Shown piece after piece: positions 1 to 8,887 of a stretch of 45,702 nt of DNA; the first letter of the stretch is position 1; each line of letters starts with the position of its first letter. Location of the stretch: NCBI GenBank assembly GCA_019637115.1, contig JAHBWH010000056.1, forward strand, positions 1 to 45,702. The letters run 5' to 3'. The notes under the pieces are model-generated. The model saw only the letters and a program-made list of their open reading frames with translations. It did no database searches and was not told the origin of the DNA. Made by a program: the position numbers and the translations under genes. Origin of the DNA: Myxococcales bacterium. Lineage in GTDB: Bacteria > Myxococcota_A > Polyangia > Polyangiales > Houyiibacteriaceae.

Positions 1-15
1 GGAACCGCCGATCCG

Positions 16-58
16 GGTGTCCACAATGCCGCGATCTCGGTGTCCACGATGGCGCGAT
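16..58. repeat. Two 20-bp direct repeats, possible IS remnant
   Basis: Two copies of a 20-bp sequence beginning GGTGTCCAC lie at 16-35 and 39-58 with two mismatches. Tandem GTGTCCACGATG-type units remind me of the ends of IS481-family elements, but no transposase is visible and the window starts here, so this is only a suggestion. The rest of 1-279 holds no gene or terminator I can support. Confidence 0.3.
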
Positions 59-279
59 GCGCGCAGACGCGCGCCTGCGCGCGCTGCCCCGGCCCGGCAC
101 CAGCCCGAGCCGGGCATCCCTCCGTCCGTCGCCGCCGGATCCGAGCCCGCCTACCCCCGACGGGGGTCCCCCAACCCCAACACGACTGCTCATAGATTCT
201 GAGCAACCGCTGCCTCAAACTCGTTGACACCTTCCGCCCCTTACCCAGCACCGATTGCTTTCGGCATACACAGCGTCGT

Positions 280-903
280 TTAGTTGACAAGAGGCGGACT
301 TACCATTCCCATCAACATCGACTCAATCTGCATCGAGTCGACATTAAATCCGTATGAAATGGTGCACGACCCTCTGAACTCGGACGCTCTGCAGTCCATA
401 ATTTCTTCCATCAAATCCGTTGGATCCCCTGTGCCTAGGCAACGCATTTCCACAAAAAGCATCCTGGTACCGTCTCGAACGATTGGGCGGAACTGTCGAC
501 GGTATCCGCGCACAAAGTCCCATACGACCTCACATTGACCAGAAAAGCGGCACGCATCAAACACCGCACGCGCGGCACGCTCCGCTCCCTGCAACTCATC
601 GGGCGTTGGCACCCACCCCGGCTCCCCAGTCCAGGTCTCTACAGAACTTGCCGAGAACACCACCCCGTGTGCGCGCCTTCTCAGAGCAACGCACTCTGCC
701 GCCACCGGACCCAGCGCAATAATCAGACCATCGCCGGTCGTAACGAACTTACAGTTCAGTGGATCCTGCGTGCGCGAACGTTGCGAGGACCTGGCCCGAA
801 GAGCCTCGACCCCCGCTGGATCCATTGCGAACTTCGGCCTGCAGGCCATCAAGAGTAACGTGCAGACGAAGAATCGCTGCGCAAGCGTCGGTGTCACGTG
901 CAA
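280..903 (-). CDS. Cys-rich lipoprotein, candidate immunity protein
   Basis: This 207-aa protein is not recognised as a known family. It begins at TTG; the stretch FFVCTLLLMAC makes a lipoprotein signal peptide with lipobox LMAC and lipidated C21. The mature part has about seven further cysteines and no evident catalytic motif. The start codon lies 2 nt after the TAG of the RHS toxin, with GGGAG about 8 nt upstream, so translation is probably coupled. A small exported protein directly after a polymorphic toxin tip is the classical place for an immunity protein, and lipid anchoring would put it where an incoming toxin arrives. The gene is AT-richer than the window average (24 of 60 bases are G or C in 301-360), like the toxin tip, suggesting the two moved together. 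The immunity role is inference; it could also be an accessory factor. Confidence 0.7.
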   Translation of the reverse strand: MHVTPTLAQRFFVCTLLLMACRPKFAMDPAGVEALRARSSQRSRTQDPLNCKFVTTGDGLIIALGPVAAECVALRRRAHGVVFSASSVETWTGEPGWVPTPDELQGAERAARAVFDACRFSGQCEVVWDFVRGYRRQFRPIVRDGTRMLFVEMRCLGTGDPTDLMEEIMDCRASEFRGSCTISYGFNVDSMQIESMLMGMVSPPLVN

Positions 904-905
904 TC

Positions 906-3900
906 CTAGTACTCCCGTCGTACTGCGGGACCATACTGCATGCGAATTGGCAGGCCCTGCTCGCGACGAATGTCATTCTCCGTGGTGAACCTGACATGGA
1001 GAAGCCTCCCAGGAAGCTGAATTGCAGCATGGCCACGCGGTCCAACATACATCGCACCTTGGACGCCCTGCGGGGTCGGTCCGACCCTGATGCCGACGTT
1101 CTCAAACTCATCGAGCGGCGCCGTTTCCACGAGGTTATAGCCACACATGCCACCACAGAGAACGCTCATCGCGCGCTGCACCCTCTCCACGCGAACCAAA
1201 TTGCTGACGGATATCCCTCTGAGATTTCGTCCCGCATGCGCAATTTCATGAAACATGGCTTCTTCTGGCGTGTAGTCTCTCTCCCCGTCCTCAGTAATGA
1301 TACTGACGCCACTCATGGGCCCAGTATGGTGACGATTCCACAGTATTGTTGAGCCGGCTCCGTCGGGTCGGCGACCCAAGCGTGTTTCAGATTCCCCTCT
1401 GCGCAGCCGCGTAGCCTGGTCGGTGCGTGCCTGAACAAGCGTCTCTAGACCGCTCTCTATAATCACGATCTCCGCGTCTGCCTCGATCAGCTCACGAAGC
1501 AACATTGTTCCTTTAGGTCTCGTCATCGATTCACTCGAAGCCTCGGTCAGTATGCTGATATTGCCGCCGTCATCCATGGCGAGCTCATCGTCTGTCATCT
1601 GCTGCAGCGTCTTAAGTAGGTGCTGCTGAAATGACGCCCTCTCTTCCGATGATGTCGAACTGGCCACGGCTGCCTTAACGGAGAGGCCCTGGGGGTCCCG
1701 CGCCTGCAGCACATTCCCACTCACATAGTGATACGCATTTCCAAACTCACCCCCGCCCCCCGCATGCACATGCAGCGGATCCGCACTCGCCCACCGCCCA
1801 AGATGCGGCATCAGATACCGCTCCCCGAAGTACACGAGCCCCACCTCGCTATCATCTTCCTTCCCCGTAAACCCGACCGGCTCGAGCGCAAACCCATCCA
1901 CATCGCGGTTCGACTGCACCACCTCGCGCACACCGTTCGGTAGAAACGTCACCACCTCGAGCAGTTCGCCGGACGCGAGGTCCACCACGGCGGACGTGCT
2001 CTGAATCAGGTTCGGCAGCGCCATAGTGATACGCAGGTCCGGATCAAAGGTCCCCGGCACGCCCGCGCTGCTCTTCCACACGACGCGCGCGCCGCTGACG
2101 AGGTACTGCGCTTCGACGACGCCCGCACCAGGCTCGTACGTATCGTTCATCCCATCACGGACGAGCCCGCAGCGCTCGAAATCCCCGGCCATCACGTAGA
2201 GCGCCACACGCTCGGCGCCACCCACGGCGTTTCCGCCGTCGACGGTGAAGTCGTCGAGGGTCTCCTTGACCGTCCGCACGTTCGCGCCGTCGTAGCGGTA
2301 GCGTTGCCGGACCTCGAGGGTCCACGCGCCGGTGGCGCCCGTTCGGTCGTAGCGTCGTGCTTCCGCGAGCCGGTTGAGCTCGTCCCAGCGGTACTGGTAG
2401 TGCTGCTCGTCTTCGCAGACGCACACCGCGCGAAGGTGCGTCGCGCGGTCGTCGATGTCGTCCTCGGTGGCGTCGTCGTAGCAAGCCGTCGCGCTGCTCA
2501 GGTCGTGGCAGCGGGCGCGCACCGTCATCCGCTCGACGTTGCCGCTCGCCCCGTAGTGCACCCGCAGCCACCCGCCGCGGTCGACGTTCACATCCGGCGA
2601 CCCGGCGGGCGAGGTCGGGAGGTTCGTGGACAGGTAGAGGGCCGTCGGGCGCGCGGCGGCGCCGCCCTCGGTCATGCCGAAGCCATTCACCACCTGGCCT
2701 TCCGCTCCGAGCATCCGCTCGTAGAAGGCTCCGCTGTCGTCCGTCTGCTCCACTTGGTTCGCCAACCAATCGTAGCGGTAGGTCAGGCTGACGACACGTT
2801 CGGACGGCGCATCCCCCACCCGCGGCGCCGGACGCCGCGTCATCGGGTCCGCAGGCCGCTGGTGTGCCTGCTCGTCGCGCCAGTCCTGGTACGCCTGCCC
2901 CGTCGCCGCGTAGGTCCCGTCGTCTTGTCGGTAGTCGTGCTCGATGCCCACCACCCGGTAGAGCGCGTCGTGCGCCACCCGCTGGCGCCGGGGCTTGACG
3001 TGCGCGGGCCACTGCTCGCCGTCGCTCTCGTCGTCCACCACGAGGAGGTTGTCGGCCGCGTCCCACTCGTAGCGCCAGTCGTGCACTGTCGTCACCGCGC
3101 CGAGGTCGCCGAGCATCGTCCCCGACGTCGCCGCCCGTGTCCACGTCGTGGTCAGCGGACGGTGCCGCACGTCGTACGTCTCCGCGCGCGCCAGCGACAG
3201 CCCGCTCCGACCGAAGTAGCTCAGGTAGTTCCGGCGCTGCGCGTCGTAATGCGCCTCACGCAGGATGGGCTCGTCCACGCTGCTGCCCACCTCGAGCCCC
3301 GTCGACCGCGGCAAGCCCCGCAGGTCGTACGTGATGCGCCCCACCACCGGGCCCACGCCGCTCGCCTCGGGGTCTGTCGGATATGTGCGGCTGACCACCC
3401 GGTCAAGGCGGTCGTACGTCACGCTCGTCTCGTACGTCGTGCCCTCATCGAAGACCCGGGTGCCCCCAGTCGGGGCGTCGTCGTCGTCCAGCGCCGGCTC
3501 GTCGCCGGTGCGCGTCGCTGCGACGACCGGCGCCGCCGGCAGCACCGTCATCTGCCGCGCCGACCACGTCAGCCGACCTCGCGCGTCGTAGTCGACCGCC
3601 GAGCGCTGGCCCCGGTCGCTCGTGCCTGTCAGCCGCCCCAGCAAATGCGCCCCGCTCGGCAAACTCGCCGAGCTCGACGACACCCACCCCGGCTCGGCGT
3701 CGAAGACATACGCCACGTCCACCGCCTGCGTCGTCGGCGACGTCAGCGGCTCGAGCGCCATCGCATACCCCGGCAGCGTCTCGTCCGCGCTCTCGCCCGG
3801 CGCCTGCGCCTCGGCGCAGCCCACGTAGTCCTCCGCCAAGAGCCGACCCGCCCAGTCGTAGTAGAAGTTTTGGCCGCACCCGCGCGGGTCGCGGACCGCC

Positions 3901-6900
3901 ACGAGGTCCCCCGTCCGGCTGAAGAGGTAGCGCCACTGCCGCACGCTCGCCGCGCCCGACCGGCCGTCCGCGTCCGGGTCTGTGCTCGACAGGCGTCGGC
4001 CGAGTGAGTCGTAGTCGAACGTCCGCATCAGCGACCGCCCACTCACGGGCGTCACGTCGCTCGCTGCTCCCGTCGCCGTCTCCGCCCGCGTCACGCTCAC
4101 CGCCACCCCGTCCGCACGATAGCTCGTGAAGAGGCGGTGGTGCTCGTCCGCGTAGCCCATCCCCAGCGGCGTCCGCTGGTGCAGCGCCTGGTCGTACACC
4201 CGCTCGTGCCCGTCCATCCGCGTCCGCGTCGCCGTCCCAGCGAAGGTCCCGGGGTCCGACGGCGTCGTGCTGCCGCCATGCGCTCCGAGGTCGAGCGCGT
4301 CGTACGCCACCGTCTCGAGCGCGCGGTACGCCATCCGCGTGCGGCTTCCGTCCCGCTCGAACGCCTCCACCGGCCGGCCGAACGCGTCGTGGTGTGTCAG
4401 GACGGAGGCCGCTCCGCCGAGCGACACGGCCGCGTCCGCGCCGGGCGTCGCGCTGCTCAGCCACCGCGCGTCGAACGCGCGCGCCGGCGTGCCGCGCGCG
4501 CTGAACGTCGACACGCCCGATTGCTCCCAGCGGGTCCCGCTCGTCTCCCCCTCCGCGAGCGCCAGCGTCGCCCGCGCGCGTCCGAGCCCGTCGACGTACG
4601 AGCGCGTGACCATCGCGTCGCTGCAGTCGAACGGCTGCCGCGCCTCGACGTAGCTCACAGGACCATCCTCGACCCTGAGCACGTAGTCGAAGACCTGCGT
4701 CGGCGCTTCGCCGCACGCGTTCCCGGCGTCCGGCGAGGTGACCGCGACGATGCGTCCGAGCCCGTCGTACGCCATCGACGTCGTCTCCCCGTTCGGGTCC
4801 TCCGCCGATCTCAGCACGCCGAAGCCTCGGTCCCAGCTCGCCGTCGTGCGCAAGAGACAGAAGCCCTCTCCCGTCGCGTTGCAGTAGGACGCGCTGCCAG
4901 GGTGCACCGCGATGTCCTCCTCCACCGGGAGCTGCGCGTACGCGCCGTCGTAGGTCACCCGCGCGAAGCGCAGGCAATCCCCCGCGCTCGTCGCCACGTC
5001 CGCTCCGACGCACGACGCCGTCGCGTTGCCGAAGGCGTCGTACCGAGTCGAGGTCTCCAAGACCTGCGCCGGCTGCGAGCTCGGGTCGGACCCTCCGTAG
5101 GCGTCCAAGATGTCGAACGCCGCCGCCCCGGCGCCGTCCCCTCCGAACGCATACGCCGTCGCGCCGTTCAGCCGATGCGCGTACTGCCGCGCCCGCAGCA
5201 GGTCCCCCGTGTCCTCGTCGTAGTCGTGAACCGTCCAGCCCAGCCGCGCGCCGCTCGCGCCATGGCCGGTCGCCCACTGCGACGCCGTGCGCCACACCCA
5301 CCCGCGCGGCACGACCAGCGTCGCCTCTTGGTGCTGCTCGATCGCTTCGCCGCCCGCGGGGATGACGCCGCCGGTATCCGCGAGGCGGCCGTGGGCGGTC
5401 TGCTCGAGCACGTGTCCGAGGTTGTCGACCATGTCGATGGTCGTCCGAAGGTGCGCGTACCCCGCCGCGCGGAACGGGAGCGCGCGCTCGGCGAGCGTCG
5501 TTGACGAGGTTGGGATCGCCCCACCCGCCACGTCCTGTCGCACCACGGACGGCAGCGTGAGCGCGCCGCTCCCTGGCGCGCTTCCGGGGGAGTCGCCATC
5601 CGTGTCGTATCGTAGCTCGTCGCTCTGGCTCACGTAGGCGTACCAGATCACCCGACCGTCCAAGCCCGTCAGCAAGCGTCGCAAGGCGATGGTCGCGTGC
5701 GAGCTGCTGGCAAACACCTGCGCGTCGTCGAAGGTCTCGCTCAGCCATTGTCGGCCCTTGAGCGCCTCGTAGGGGTTGTCGGCCAGCCGATCGGTCGCGA
5801 TCTCTTGGGGACGTCGCCCCTGATGAAAGTGGGTGCGGGTCCACTGCGTCGGGTGGGCCTCATCGCCGTGTGCCACGGCGTCCGCCGCACCGAACCCGCG
5901 GAACTCCTGCTCGATGCCCTCGTAGTAGCCGTCGTGGTAGGCGAAGGTCGTGCGGGTGACGTTCGCCTCACGCCCGAGCGCGTTGAAGTTATCGGTCGTC
6001 GTCACGCTGCGAACCACCGTCGAGTTCACCGGGCTGCCGCCGCTCCGATACACCGACTCTCCGCTCATCGCCCGCAAGAGCGCGTCTGGATCGCCGTCGA
6101 CGCGGCTCCAACGAAACCCTTCGCAGCTCGCGCAGTCCCTCGCCTCGCGAAGATCCGCGAGGTAGTCCTCGGCGCTCGAGCCATAGGTCAGGCGCGTCGT
6201 GGCGCCGAGGCCGTTGTCCACCTGGACCAAGAGGCGCGGTCGCTGCCCACCCATCAGATCGAGATACTCCCAACGCGAGGCGTTGCCGTAGAGCAGGTCT
6301 ATGGTGCCCGAGCCGTCGATGTCCGTGAAGCGGACCCTCGGCGCGAAGTCGGGCGCGGCGGGCGCCCGGACCGTCACCCGCTCCGTGAACGACCGTCCGC
6401 CTCGGTTGAACCAGACGTCGACGTGCTGGTATCGCACCTGCACCACGTCCGCGGCGCCGTCGCCGTTCACGTCCGTGAGGTGGACATTCGCCAGGTCGGG
6501 GTTGAGCTCCGCTGGCGGCGACGTCACGGCGATGCCGCGGCCGGCGCCCGCACCCCGCCGGCAGTCGCTCGGCCCTTCGCCGAAGACCGGCGCGCCGCTG
6601 CGGGTCGTGCCTCGGCCCGGCCACCACACGAGGCGCCCTCGGCGCACTTTCACGAGATCTTGGAGTCCGTCTCCGTTCATGTCCGCCAGGCGGACCTCGG
6701 GATCCGCGAAGTCGACCGGCAAGCCGTCGTGCAAGAGGCACGTCTCGTGGGGCTCCGGCGAGAGCTGCCACCGCGCTCCGTCGTGGCGGGCTTGCCCGAA
6801 TCGCCCTTCGCCTCCCTCCACGTAGCCGAGGTTCAGCCACGTCTGCATCACCGTGCCCGTCGTCCGCACGATGTCGATCAGGTGATCGCCGTTGACGTCG

Positions 6901-8876
6901 AGGACCTGGTAGTGGGTGCCGTCACGAACGAAATCGATGCGCGGGTCCGTCCCTGGCGGGAGCGACACGCGGGCGTACGTGAAGCGCCAGCCCTGACGCG
7001 CGGGCGAGACGCTGTCACCGATCTCCGCATCGGAGAGGCGGGTCGGTGTGAAGTAGCCGTAGCGGTCGAGCCGGGGCATGTGGAGCAAGTCGCTCCGCCC
7101 GTCGCCGTCGATGTCCATCGGCTGGACGTTGGGGTGGCCGAGGTTGAGCACCCCCGACAGCGACGGCGGCATGCCGACCGGGATCGCGCTGCTGAACCCG
7201 CCTGCGGTCGCCGGCCAAGCGTTGGACCCCGAGAAGCCGTTGAAGAACACCCCCACTGCCGGCTGCCCGTCTGCGGTTCGGTAGCGTGCGGGGTCGGTCA
7301 CGACGAGGTCAGGCAACCCGTCGCTGTTGACGTCGAAGAGGTCCGCTCGCGCCGCGTCGAGCGAGACGTTCGGGGACCCGCTGACTGTGCGGACCGTCGC
7401 GTCGACGCCGCCGAAGCCCGCCACCGGACCGGTGGGCGAGGTGCTGTACGTGAAGGTCATCGGGGGGAGCGCCCTCCCGACGATCGCGGGGCTGGCGTGG
7501 ACGCTAGCCTCGCTAAGCGTGGTGGCCTCGCGCCTCGCGAACACGCCATCTCCGACCGGCTGGTCCGGGCGCCCTTCGACACGCACCGACGCGAGGAGCG
7601 AATGGTACGAGGAGTCCGCGGGGGCGTAGTCGACGTGGTACCGGCGTACGAGCGACCGCGCGCCTGTCACGTCCCCTGCCGCGGTGATCGTGACGCGCCG
7701 CAAGCGCCAAGCCGTCGTGATCCCCCAGCCCGCGACATAGCGGGTCACCACGTCGGGGCGCCCTTCGTACTGCAGATGGACCCGGACGCCGTAGCTCGAC
7801 AGGTGCTCGCCGCAGGCGCGCGTCGCGTCGACGCTGGTCCCACCGCAGCTGGCAGGGGAGAGGTAGTAGATGTCCTCGAGGTACGCCTCCCCCTCGTGCG
7901 CCGCGTAGCGGTAGTACACGGTCGAGCCATGCGCGTCGCTCATCCGCGTCAGGTGCCACGCGTAGACGCGCGCGCCGTCGCGCTGCAACGCGGCTTCGGG
8001 ATTCAGGTCGAGGGGGCCTTCGGAGCCGGGCAGGTGTCCGAAGTCGAAGCGCGTGCCGTCCTTCCCTTGAACCACCCAACGCCGCAGATCGGGCGCGCGA
8101 TAGAACCGCATGAAGCCGCCTTCGACCCTCGCGCGATACTCCTGCCAATCCGGCCCAACGTCCGTCGGGCGGAGCCCAGTGTCCGCGTAGAGTCCGCTCG
8201 CGTCGACCAGCGCCATCGCGGCGCTGTCGACTGGGACGAGCTCTTGGCCACCGTTGAAGAAGAAGCGGTCCTCCTCGGGTGTCCAGGCCGCCGCGTCGGC
8301 GTAACGAGGCGTCCCGCGGTCGGACTGCCTCATGATCATCGGGACCGCCAGGTTCCATCCGAACCCGACCGGCCCGCTCCCGCCCGTACTCGCGTAGCTG
8401 AGCGTGAGGCTCGGTTGCACGCCCGCACGCCCCGAGGGCAGGGCGATCGGGACGCTGAACGTCGCCGCGCCGCTCGAGAGAATGGGCGCGAACGATTCGC
8501 CCATCCCTTCGATGGACCCCTCGCCGCTCGGCAGGCTGATGCGCGAGGGGGTGACGGCGCTCTTGGCCTCGCCCGTCGGGAGCGCCGTGGGCGTCGCGCC
8601 CTCGGGGAGCTCGTCTGCGGGCAGATCTCGTAGCGGCCCTTGGTCATCGGATGGGAGCGAGCCGTGCAGGCGCTCCCAGAGGGCTCGTTCGGCGTCGGTT
8701 CGAAGCTCCGAGGGGTCGATGATCGTCATGTCCCGAAGGGTCGGACGTTCCGGTTCGTCGTCCTGGGCCGCGACGCTGGATGCGACGATGCACACCAGCG
8801 CGCCGAGCGCGCTGGATAGGCAGGTCGAGCGTGCGAGCACGCGTCTACGGGCGCGGAGATGTCCATCGGTACGCAT
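906..8876 (-). CDS. SpvB/TcB-RHS/TcC fusion toxin with M91 metallopeptidase tip
   Basis: This 2656-aa protein starts at ATG 8876, where AGGAGGT precedes it; an upstream TTG at 8891 is less likely. A Sec signal peptide covers about residues 1-37. Next come an SpvB/TcaC N-terminal domain (about 110-440, with SLPSGEG, GMGESFAP and GFGWNLAVP), at least six VCBS/FG-GAP-like repeats (515-860, DVNSDGLPDL and DMNGDGLQDL types), TcdB middle regions (about 890-1210) and a long run of RHS/YD repeats. The RHS core ends in GRWASADP and DPQGL, with D2394 marking the junction to the variable tip. The 260-aa tip has HEIAH (H2543, E2544, H2547) and ends with a TENDIRREQGLPIR motif, as in M91/NleD-like zinc peptidases. 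In Tc toxins the TcB-TcC pair forms a cocoon enclosing a self-cleaved cargo; here both halves are fused and carry an export signal. Delivery and target are unknown. Confidence 0.9.
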   Translation of the reverse strand: MRTDGHLRARRRVLARSTCLSSALGALVCIVASSVAAQDDEPERPTLRDMTIIDPSELRTDAERALWERLHGSLPSDDQGPLRDLPADELPEGATPTALPTGEAKSAVTPSRISLPSGEGSIEGMGESFAPILSSGAATFSVPIALPSGRAGVQPSLTLSYASTGGSGPVGFGWNLAVPMIMRQSDRGTPRYADAAAWTPEEDRFFFNGGQELVPVDSAAMALVDASGLYADTGLRPTDVGPDWQEYRARVEGGFMRFYRAPDLRRWVVQGKDGTRFDFGHLPGSEGPLDLNPEAALQRDGARVYAWHLTRMSDAHGSTVYYRYAAHEGEAYLEDIYYLSPASCGGTSVDATRACGEHLSSYGVRVHLQYEGRPDVVTRYVAGWGITTAWRLRRVTITAAGDVTGARSLVRRYHVDYAPADSSYHSLLASVRVEGRPDQPVGDGVFARREATTLSEASVHASPAIVGRALPPMTFTYSTSPTGPVAGFGGVDATVRTVSGSPNVSLDAARADLFDVNSDGLPDLVVTDPARYRTADGQPAVGVFFNGFSGSNAWPATAGGFSSAIPVGMPPSLSGVLNLGHPNVQPMDIDGDGRSDLLHMPRLDRYGYFTPTRLSDAEIGDSVSPARQGWRFTYARVSLPPGTDPRIDFVRDGTHYQVLDVNGDHLIDIVRTTGTVMQTWLNLGYVEGGEGRFGQARHDGARWQLSPEPHETCLLHDGLPVDFADPEVRLADMNGDGLQDLVKVRRGRLVWWPGRGTTRSGAPVFGEGPSDCRRGAGAGRGIAVTSPPAELNPDLANVHLTDVNGDGAADVVQVRYQHVDVWFNRGGRSFTERVTVRAPAAPDFAPRVRFTDIDGSGTIDLLYGNASRWEYLDLMGGQRPRLLVQVDNGLGATTRLTYGSSAEDYLADLREARDCASCEGFRWSRVDGDPDALLRAMSGESVYRSGGSPVNSTVVRSVTTTDNFNALGREANVTRTTFAYHDGYYEGIEQEFRGFGAADAVAHGDEAHPTQWTRTHFHQGRRPQEIATDRLADNPYEALKGRQWLSETFDDAQVFASSSHATIALRRLLTGLDGRVIWYAYVSQSDELRYDTDGDSPGSAPGSGALTLPSVVRQDVAGGAIPTSSTTLAERALPFRAAGYAHLRTTIDMVDNLGHVLEQTAHGRLADTGGVIPAGGEAIEQHQEATLVVPRGWVWRTASQWATGHGASGARLGWTVHDYDEDTGDLLRARQYAHRLNGATAYAFGGDGAGAAAFDILDAYGGSDPSSQPAQVLETSTRYDAFGNATASCVGADVATSAGDCLRFARVTYDGAYAQLPVEEDIAVHPGSASYCNATGEGFCLLRTTASWDRGFGVLRSAEDPNGETTSMAYDGLGRIVAVTSPDAGNACGEAPTQVFDYVLRVEDGPVSYVEARQPFDCSDAMVTRSYVDGLGRARATLALAEGETSGTRWEQSGVSTFSARGTPARAFDARWLSSATPGADAAVSLGGAASVLTHHDAFGRPVEAFERDGSRTRMAYRALETVAYDALDLGAHGGSTTPSDPGTFAGTATRTRMDGHERVYDQALHQRTPLGMGYADEHHRLFTSYRADGVAVSVTRAETATGAASDVTPVSGRSLMRTFDYDSLGRRLSSTDPDADGRSGAASVRQWRYLFSRTGDLVAVRDPRGCGQNFYYDWAGRLLAEDYVGCAEAQAPGESADETLPGYAMALEPLTSPTTQAVDVAYVFDAEPGWVSSSSASLPSGAHLLGRLTGTSDRGQRSAVDYDARGRLTWSARQMTVLPAAPVVAATRTGDEPALDDDDAPTGGTRVFDEGTTYETSVTYDRLDRVVSRTYPTDPEASGVGPVVGRITYDLRGLPRSTGLEVGSSVDEPILREAHYDAQRRNYLSYFGRSGLSLARAETYDVRHRPLTTTWTRAATSGTMLGDLGAVTTVHDWRYEWDAADNLLVVDDESDGEQWPAHVKPRRQRVAHDALYRVVGIEHDYRQDDGTYAATGQAYQDWRDEQAHQRPADPMTRRPAPRVGDAPSERVVSLTYRYDWLANQVEQTDDSGAFYERMLGAEGQVVNGFGMTEGGAAARPTALYLSTNLPTSPAGSPDVNVDRGGWLRVHYGASGNVERMTVRARCHDLSSATACYDDATEDDIDDRATHLRAVCVCEDEQHYQYRWDELNRLAEARRYDRTGATGAWTLEVRQRYRYDGANVRTVKETLDDFTVDGGNAVGGAERVALYVMAGDFERCGLVRDGMNDTYEPGAGVVEAQYLVSGARVVWKSSAGVPGTFDPDLRITMALPNLIQSTSAVVDLASGELLEVVTFLPNGVREVVQSNRDVDGFALEPVGFTGKEDDSEVGLVYFGERYLMPHLGRWASADPLHVHAGGGGEFGNAYHYVSGNVLQARDPQGLSVKAAVASSTSSEERASFQQHLLKTLQQMTDDELAMDDGGNISILTEASSESMTRPKGTMLLRELIEADAEIVIIESGLETLVQARTDQATRLRRGESETRLGRRPDGAGSTILWNRHHTGPMSGVSIITEDGERDYTPEEAMFHEIAHAGRNLRGISVSNLVRVERVQRAMSVLCGGMCGYNLVETAPLDEFENVGIRVGPTPQGVQGAMYVGPRGHAAIQLPGRLLHVRFTTENDIRREQGLPIRMQYGPAVRREY

Positions 8877-8880
8877 CGCC

Positions 8881-8887
8881 ACCTCCT
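8881..8887 (-). promoter_or_regulatory. Shine-Dalgarno AGGAGGT for the RHS toxin
   Basis: A full consensus AGGAGGT ends 4 nt before ATG 8876 and lies within the 11-nt gap after the upstream gene. It fixes the toxin start at 8876 rather than the in-frame TTG at 8891. Confidence 0.75.

Noticed and set aside
2304..5844. Long open frames on both strands inside the RHS repeat region
   Set aside because: Arg/Ala-rich products without motifs; they are shadows of the RHS repeats in the real frame.
5697..8633. A 978-codon open frame on the plus strand
   Set aside because: It is antisense to the SpvB/VCBS part of the toxin, is Arg/His/Val-rich without a fold, and arises from high GC. The minus-strand protein shows clear domains.
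906..8876. ADP-ribosyltransferase activity suggested by the SpvB name
   Set aside because: Only the N-terminal SpvB/TcaC domain is present. The tip has HEIAH, not the catalytic motifs of an ADP-ribosyltransferase.
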